NCBI GenBank assembly: GCA_010279815.1
Contig: QEOQ01000451.1
Location: 754,095 to 818,094, forward strand
From: Brachionus plicatilis
Lineage: Eukaryota; Rotifera; Eurotatoria; Ploima; Brachionidae
Direction: 5' to 3'
Length of the DNA stretch: 64,000 bases
Part shown: piece by piece, positions 59,363 to 64,000 of the stretch
How the letters are laid out: every line of letters starts with the position of its first letter
How positions within the stretch are numbered: the stretch's first letter is position 1
Translations under genes and position numbers: made by a program
The notes under the pieces: model-generated
Told to the model about the DNA's origin: nothing
Database searches by the model: none
Seen by the model: the letters and a program-made list of their open reading frames with translations, nothing else

Positions 59363-61432
59363 TTAATTGGCTAAGTTTAAAAAAGCTCTTTTAAATTCTT
59401 CTAAATCTAAAGATCCATCATTGTTTACATCCAAAGTAGCAAATAATACCTTAACATCATCTTCACCATATCTTCTTCCCAACCGACTGTTCAATCTAAG
59501 CAAAATTTTCTCAGCATCTTCAACAGAAATAGTTCCTTTGTTATTCTTATCTATTGATCGGAAAATTTTTTCTATCAGACTCGAAATAGAACTAGAAGTG
59601 GATAAAGTTGGCAATTTAGTGCCTGAAGCAGTTGAAAAAGAAAACCCAGATGCTCTTGAACGAGTTGGATTTTCAAATTTAATCGATGATGAAAAAGAAG
59701 AAGGTTGCTGTGCCACTACTGATGCAGATTTTAAAATTGATCGTTGAGAAAGTCTGGGATTTTCTTGGATAAAATTTGAGGCTGGAACATTAATTTCAGA
59801 AGAATTTTCCGTTTCAATGGGTATTGAACGAGCGACTGATCTCTGTGAAGCCCTAGATTGAGTCCGCACTGAAGCCTGGATGGAAGCAGCTTTTTCTGAC
59901 CTTAACGAGAAGGCTTTTTCTGATAGAATAGAAGCAGGTTTTTCAGAATTATTAAAGAAATTTCTCTCTGATCTCACAGAAGGAGCTCTTCCAGAAAAAA
60001 TAGAAGCAGCTTTTTCGGCATTAACAGAAGGTGCTTTTTGGAAAACAAATGATGCAGATGGTAAATAAACTGAATTATTCACAGGAGCATTGGACGCTGT
60101 TTTCTTAGACCTGCTGGATAAACTGGAAAAAGAAGAAGTGTGAGAAGAATTCATTTGAGCTGCACTGACAGACCGAGAAATATAGGAAGATGCATTTCCA
60201 AATGAAAATTTTTGCAGATAATTTTTGTAATGAGAAAGACCCTCGCTTTCTAAATCGACCAAATTCAATGCATCAACATCTCCTTCTAATTCATGAACTT
60301 GGTTTGGTTTGTGATCAGCAGCCAAGACCAAACCATCCGGTGTCTTTATGTCAAATACAAAGCCTGGCAATTCGTTTGCTTTCTTCATCACATTGCCATA
60401 TCTCTCAACATACTCGGCCGGATTAGCTCTTATTACGCCCAAATATTTGAACTCTTTTTTAACATTAACTTGTGGTGTTTCCCACTGAACAATCACATTT
60501 CTGGGCTTAACCACAATCGGATCAGACTCAGTTGGTTTTTGAAAAATAACTCGCCTCTTCACCTCTGCATATGGCAACCAGCGCTCAACAATAACTGCCT
60601 GTGGTTTTGGAGGCAATGGTGCAAGACGTTCAACAACTACTTTTCTTGGCGGCGGTGGGATTCGCTTGCCACTTATTGTGATCACTTTTCTGCCAACTTG
60701 TGCCGGTGGTGTCGGAGGAGCTTCTCTAATTATCAATGGCTCCGGTGTTTCAGGTCTAGCTGGTTGCTGGCGAATTATCAACGGTGGAGCTGGAGCTGTC
60801 AATTCATTTGGCAATTGATTAATGATGATTTCTCCAGGAGCTGGTGGAGTCGGTGGTCGCAAATATCTGATGGCCAACTCTTGGATATACTCAATTTGCT
60901 GCCTTGAATTTTTAATTAATACTTCTGGATTAATGTCTGTGTTTATTTTGTATTCATGAATTGGCAATTCACCTCTCCAGTTTATTACTTCATTTTTATT
61001 AGCCCAAATACCTTTTTCTCCGTTAACCTCAATTTCCTCGCTCTCATCGATTTCAATCGGATTTTCTGATTGAATAATTGAAGCTTCTACTTTACTTAAA
61101 TAGTTATCACCAATATTTGAAGCAAAATTGGTTTGATTATTTAAAAACTGAGTTCTCAGAGATTGTGTAGAAGGACGTCTTTTAGTTTCAAATTCCAATA
61201 AATCTTTAGCAATTCTGGAAACAGAATTAGTACCACCTGCTGGTTTGGTAATTCCTTGGTTATTTACCATCAGAAGTCCTTGATCATCAGTCAGTCTTGC
61301 GGACAGCAAACTTTGTCCCGAACCTACTGCTGAAGCAGATTTTTGTAAAGATAGCTTAGTAGAGCTTTGTCTTGATCTTTTCGATAAGCTCCTGTCTTCT
61401 GGTGATTTTCTTTCTTCTACAAAGTTACTCAT
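59363..61432 (-). CDS. Pro-rich/Ser-rich protein with C-terminal EF-hand pair
   Basis: Single exon, 689 residues. N-terminal ~180 residues are polar and Ser-rich. Residues about 190-330 form a striking Pro/Val/Ile repeat region (APPLIIRQQPARPETPEPL, IIREAPPTPP, KVVVERLAPLPPKPQAVIV, ERWLPY, KRRVIF). I recall similar IIRE/VIVERW repeats in uncharacterised invertebrate and protist proteins but cannot name the family. Residues about 430-590 are a Ser/Ala/Lys/Arg region with irregular SEKAASI/SERNFF-type repeats. The last ~75 residues hold two EF-hands: DKNNKGTISVED (Asp at position 12, weaker) and DVNNDGSLDLEE (canonical). There is no signal peptide or membrane segment. A Ca2+-responsive cytoskeletal or cortical scaffold is inferred. 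It is convergent with the calumenin gene, 187 bp away. Confidence 0.75.
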   Translation of the reverse strand: MSNFVEERKSPEDRSLSKRSRQSSTKLSLQKSASAVGSGQSLLSARLTDDQGLLMVNNQGITKPAGGTNSVSRIAKDLLEFETKRRPSTQSLRTQFLNNQTNFASNIGDNYLSKVEASIIQSENPIEIDESEEIEVNGEKGIWANKNEVINWRGELPIHEYKINTDINPEVLIKNSRQQIEYIQELAIRYLRPPTPPAPGEIIINQLPNELTAPAPPLIIRQQPARPETPEPLIIREAPPTPPAQVGRKVITISGKRIPPPPRKVVVERLAPLPPKPQAVIVERWLPYAEVKRRVIFQKPTESDPIVVKPRNVIVQWETPQVNVKKEFKYLGVIRANPAEYVERYGNVMKKANELPGFVFDIKTPDGLVLAADHKPNQVHELEGDVDALNLVDLESEGLSHYKNYLQKFSFGNASSYISRSVSAAQMNSSHTSSFSSLSSRSKKTASNAPVNNSVYLPSASFVFQKAPSVNAEKAASIFSGRAPSVRSERNFFNNSEKPASILSEKAFSLRSEKAASIQASVRTQSRASQRSVARSIPIETENSSEINVPASNFIQENPRLSQRSILKSASVVAQQPSSFSSSIKFENPTRSRASGFSFSTASGTKLPTLSTSSSISSLIEKIFRSIDKNNKGTISVEDAEKILLRLNSRLGRRYGEDDVKVLFATLDVNNDGSLDLEEFKRAFLNLAN

Positions 61433-64000
61433 TTTACAGAATATTTTGAGTTAATGAGAAAGAAAATTTGGATACTTTTTATAGCTAAAAAATGCAATTT
61501 AATTTAAGATTGGTGAATTTTGAAGAACAAAATTTTAATTAGTTTTAACATTTTTTTATTGTTTTTTTTTTTTTAATGCTGTCTTAATTGGAACATTTAC
61601 ATATTTAAGTTTTGTTTTTAAAATACATTTGAAACGAATGAAACATTCAGAACTTCTAATTAAGTCACCATAAAATTTATGTTCATTACCGAAACAATTA
61701 TTCCGCCGACTTAGCTTTTTCTTTTTACACACGGACCCAATCAAACACTTGTTTCCATACTCATCTTATTAGAAACATGTTGTTTGTTAATTAACGTGTT
61801 CAGTTTTTAATTTAAATAATTTCTCTAAACAATAATTTAAAAAATTGTTGTGGTAAAATATTTTCCAACAAATATTTTGTAAATAATTTGTCTTTTTCTA
61901 GACTAATTGGAAATGTATCGGAATTTTTTAATAGTGCGTATATATTTCTTAAAATTTCGTACTTGCTAATAATAGGTAAATTGATTTTAAAATGTGTTAT
62001 TTCCAAGCCAATTTAAAAAATAATTTTTATATTTAATTATTGTTAGATCATTCGTAACAAAAAATACGCCTACAATATCTAATTGGGTTCATCTAAAGAA
62101 TCTAGTATTTTTCTCTCAATAAAAAAAATAATTTTTCATTACATCAAAAAATAATGTTACAAAATTCGGAAATTCAAATTGTTAAATTTGAATAGAAATT
62201 TTAAATTATTAAGCTATTCGTTTTTAAGGACAGTTTTATTGTATTTATATTTTCAGTATATTTTCTTTGTAAATAATGATTACTGATAAATATCTAAAGT
62301 GATGGCATTATAAATTTTAGACAAATAACTAAATCACAAATTAAAAAAGAAAATAACCTTTTTAAGGTCTAAAACTCGATTTGAAAAAATGTTTCAGTTG
62401 AAGAAATTTTCTTAATTCATTTAATGCGTATTTTTAGCTGTTACCCATTGAATAATTTTATATGATAATAAAAATAAAAACAGTACGGTATTATAAAGGT
62501 ATAGTAGGTATTCGCAATCAAAAATTATGAGTTTAAAAAGATAAGAATCGTTATTGAGATGATAAACTTTAATTCCTTAATAATTCTTTATTTTTCATTC
62601 TAAATTCAATTAGTATTTTTGTCAATTGTTTATTTTATTTAATTTCGGAAATATATTTGGTCTAAATAATAGTCTTGTTTTTAAAATCTAGATCAAATTT
62701 AGAAATTCTAATTTAAAAGCTGGCCTGAAAAAATATTATTCAAAAATATCTTTGGTTTTTTTATTTTTCAACTCTTTTTAATTACTAATTTTAAATAAGA
62801 AAAACTAGTCTTCTATAATTTAAAAGGAAATTTAATAAATAACTAAATTTTTAAAGCCATATCTTGAATTAATTGATATGACGGGTGCTCAACGTCTTAA
62901 CAATCAAAACTCATTTTAAAAAACTAATCAACAATTTGATTTATCGCCATTTCCTATTAATGCGATTTTTTGTAATTTTGCGTAAATTGACGTAATTTTA
63001 CGAAAATACAATTTTTTAAAATTAATTTACGTAATATAACAAAAATACATAACGTAAATCAAATTATTGTCAAATCCTCGTAGAACACCAGTATTAATGA
63101 TTAATGTTTTGCATAATTTTTAGACCCATGTTAAAATATCAAAGGATAATCAGATAAATCTAAAATTTTACATAACTTATTATTCAACAGACAACTATTA
63201 ATAAATGAATATATAACTAGATTTCTATGCGTCTATCTACCATAAATGTCTTCCTAGAAAGACATATCCGCAAGCCTCCTTGCCGTAGCTTATTGCTATC
63301 AAGCTCTTCTAGTTTTTGATTTTACTTTTTATTTCGACTTTTGAATATTGAAAAAATCATTTTTTTATTAATAACTTCTGATTTTTATATAAGATTCAAA
63401 CCAAAATTTGCTCTAACACAGATACATGAAAGTCAAATAATATTTATAAGCATTAATTTTATCTGTAAATCCAAAAATTTTCTTGGCCAAAAATTCTGAG
63501 TTAAAAACTTCTGTCATTTAGAGGTCAGGAATGAGCCATAATATTTTGAAACCACAAAAAGATTAAAATTACCACAAAACGAGTAAAATTTACCACAAAA
63601 TGAGTAAAATGTACCATAAATTCATAGAAATTACCACTAATTTAACTATGTCGTGATAAATTTAATGTCAGGAATCATAATACTTAATCCTGGAAAAAAT
63701 GAATCAAGAGCTTATTAAAATTTTCTATCGATTTAATAATTAAAATTCTAAATTTTAGTTATTTTAAACTTTAAAATTTTTGAAAATAATGTCATGGCTC
63801 TGTAAAACCGGTTTTTTAATTGATTTTTGTCTCTTATTTGTTGAATTGCTTAATCATTAGAATTTTAAGGAAATTCAAATAAAATTATTGTCCAAATTCA
63901 TTTTCGAATATTTAAAATTAAATTTGTTTTACTTGTGAAAAAATTAAAATTTAAAATTCAAGCCTTTACCAATACTGTTTTTTAACAAAAACCGAATATT
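61433..64000. other. Intergenic, 2.6 kb, no gene recognised
   Basis: Short frames at 61556-61744 and 61812-62006 lack any family signature. A small hairpin (ATGTCTT/AAGACAT) lies near 63247-63266 in a slightly GC-richer patch. The tandem array at 63550-63640 is listed separately. Confidence 0.45.
63550..63640. repeat. Short ~21-bp tandem array
   Basis: About four diverged units of the type ACCACAAAACGAGTAAAATT follow one another, decaying toward both edges. Noncoding. Confidence 0.75.

Noticed and set aside
1..64000. tRNA, 5S rRNA, snRNA or spliced-leader RNA genes
   Set aside because: By eye I found no T-loop, B-box or Sm-site pattern in a foldable context. A covariance-model scan (tRNAscan-SE, Infernal) would be decisive.

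Overview
The window is eukaryotic and animal. It is very AT-rich between genes. Many introns are only 42-54 bp long with GT-AG ends, and the conserved genes are metazoan orthologues: RNF141, ARID2, EPG5, RMC1 and a calumenin. Compact introns, strong AT bias and abundant short DNA transposons suggest a small invertebrate. A monogonont rotifer (Brachionus-like) is my best guess, but it is inferred from style and not proven.

Layout. 1-2.1 kb: AT-rich DNA with a broken non-LTR reverse transcriptase. 2.08-2.91 kb (-): a four-exon RNF141-type RING E3 gene. 4.0-5.6 kb: a palindromic repeat interrupted by a hAT element whose termini and target duplication are visible. 7.3-11.35 kb (-): a three-exon gene for a 1146-residue Pro/Gly/Tyr/Asn-rich repeat protein with an N-myristoylation-type start. 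Next to it, at 11.95-12.37 kb (-), is a small gene of the same style. 15.3-21.98 kb (+): ARID2 in seven coding exons. 23.04-24.02 kb: a Mutator-like element with ~159-bp inverted repeats. 25.5-34.7 kb (+): EPG5, nearly all in one 9.1-kb exon. Only 225 bp later comes RMC1 (34.95-38.47 kb, +). 40.4-43.5 and 47.6-50.7 kb (+): two P-type IIC ATPase paralogues with gene-conversion tracts, separated by MITEs and a LINE relic that itself carries a MITE. 51.8-52.5 kb (-): an unusual ARF-like GTPase. 54.0-55.6 kb: inverted-repeat elements. 57.15-59.18 kb (+): a calumenin gene with two mutually exclusive exons and a 9-nt microexon. 59.4-61.4 kb (-): a Pro-rich, Ser-rich EF-hand protein.

How the genes relate. 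EPG5 (an autophagosome-lysosome tethering factor and Rab7 effector) and RMC1 (a subunit of the Mon1-Ccz1 Rab7 exchange factor) act in the same Rab7 step. They lie head to tail with a splice-acceptor-like site just before the RMC1 start codon, which makes a co-transcribed, trans-spliced pair worth testing. The two ATPases are a local duplication that still exchanges sequence. Both lack an aspartate used for cation binding in Na,K-ATPase. The calumenin gene is the best-supported novelty. Exons 3 and 4 are homologous, splice in identical phase and break the frame if used together. As I recall it, the human CALU gene uses the same arrangement at the same protein position. A downstream 9-nt microexon supplies the position-12 glutamate of the fourth EF-hand that fits the loop consensus.

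Exon structures were worked out by hand from splice consensus, reading phase and family alignment. All multi-exon coding lengths quoted here sum to multiples of three.
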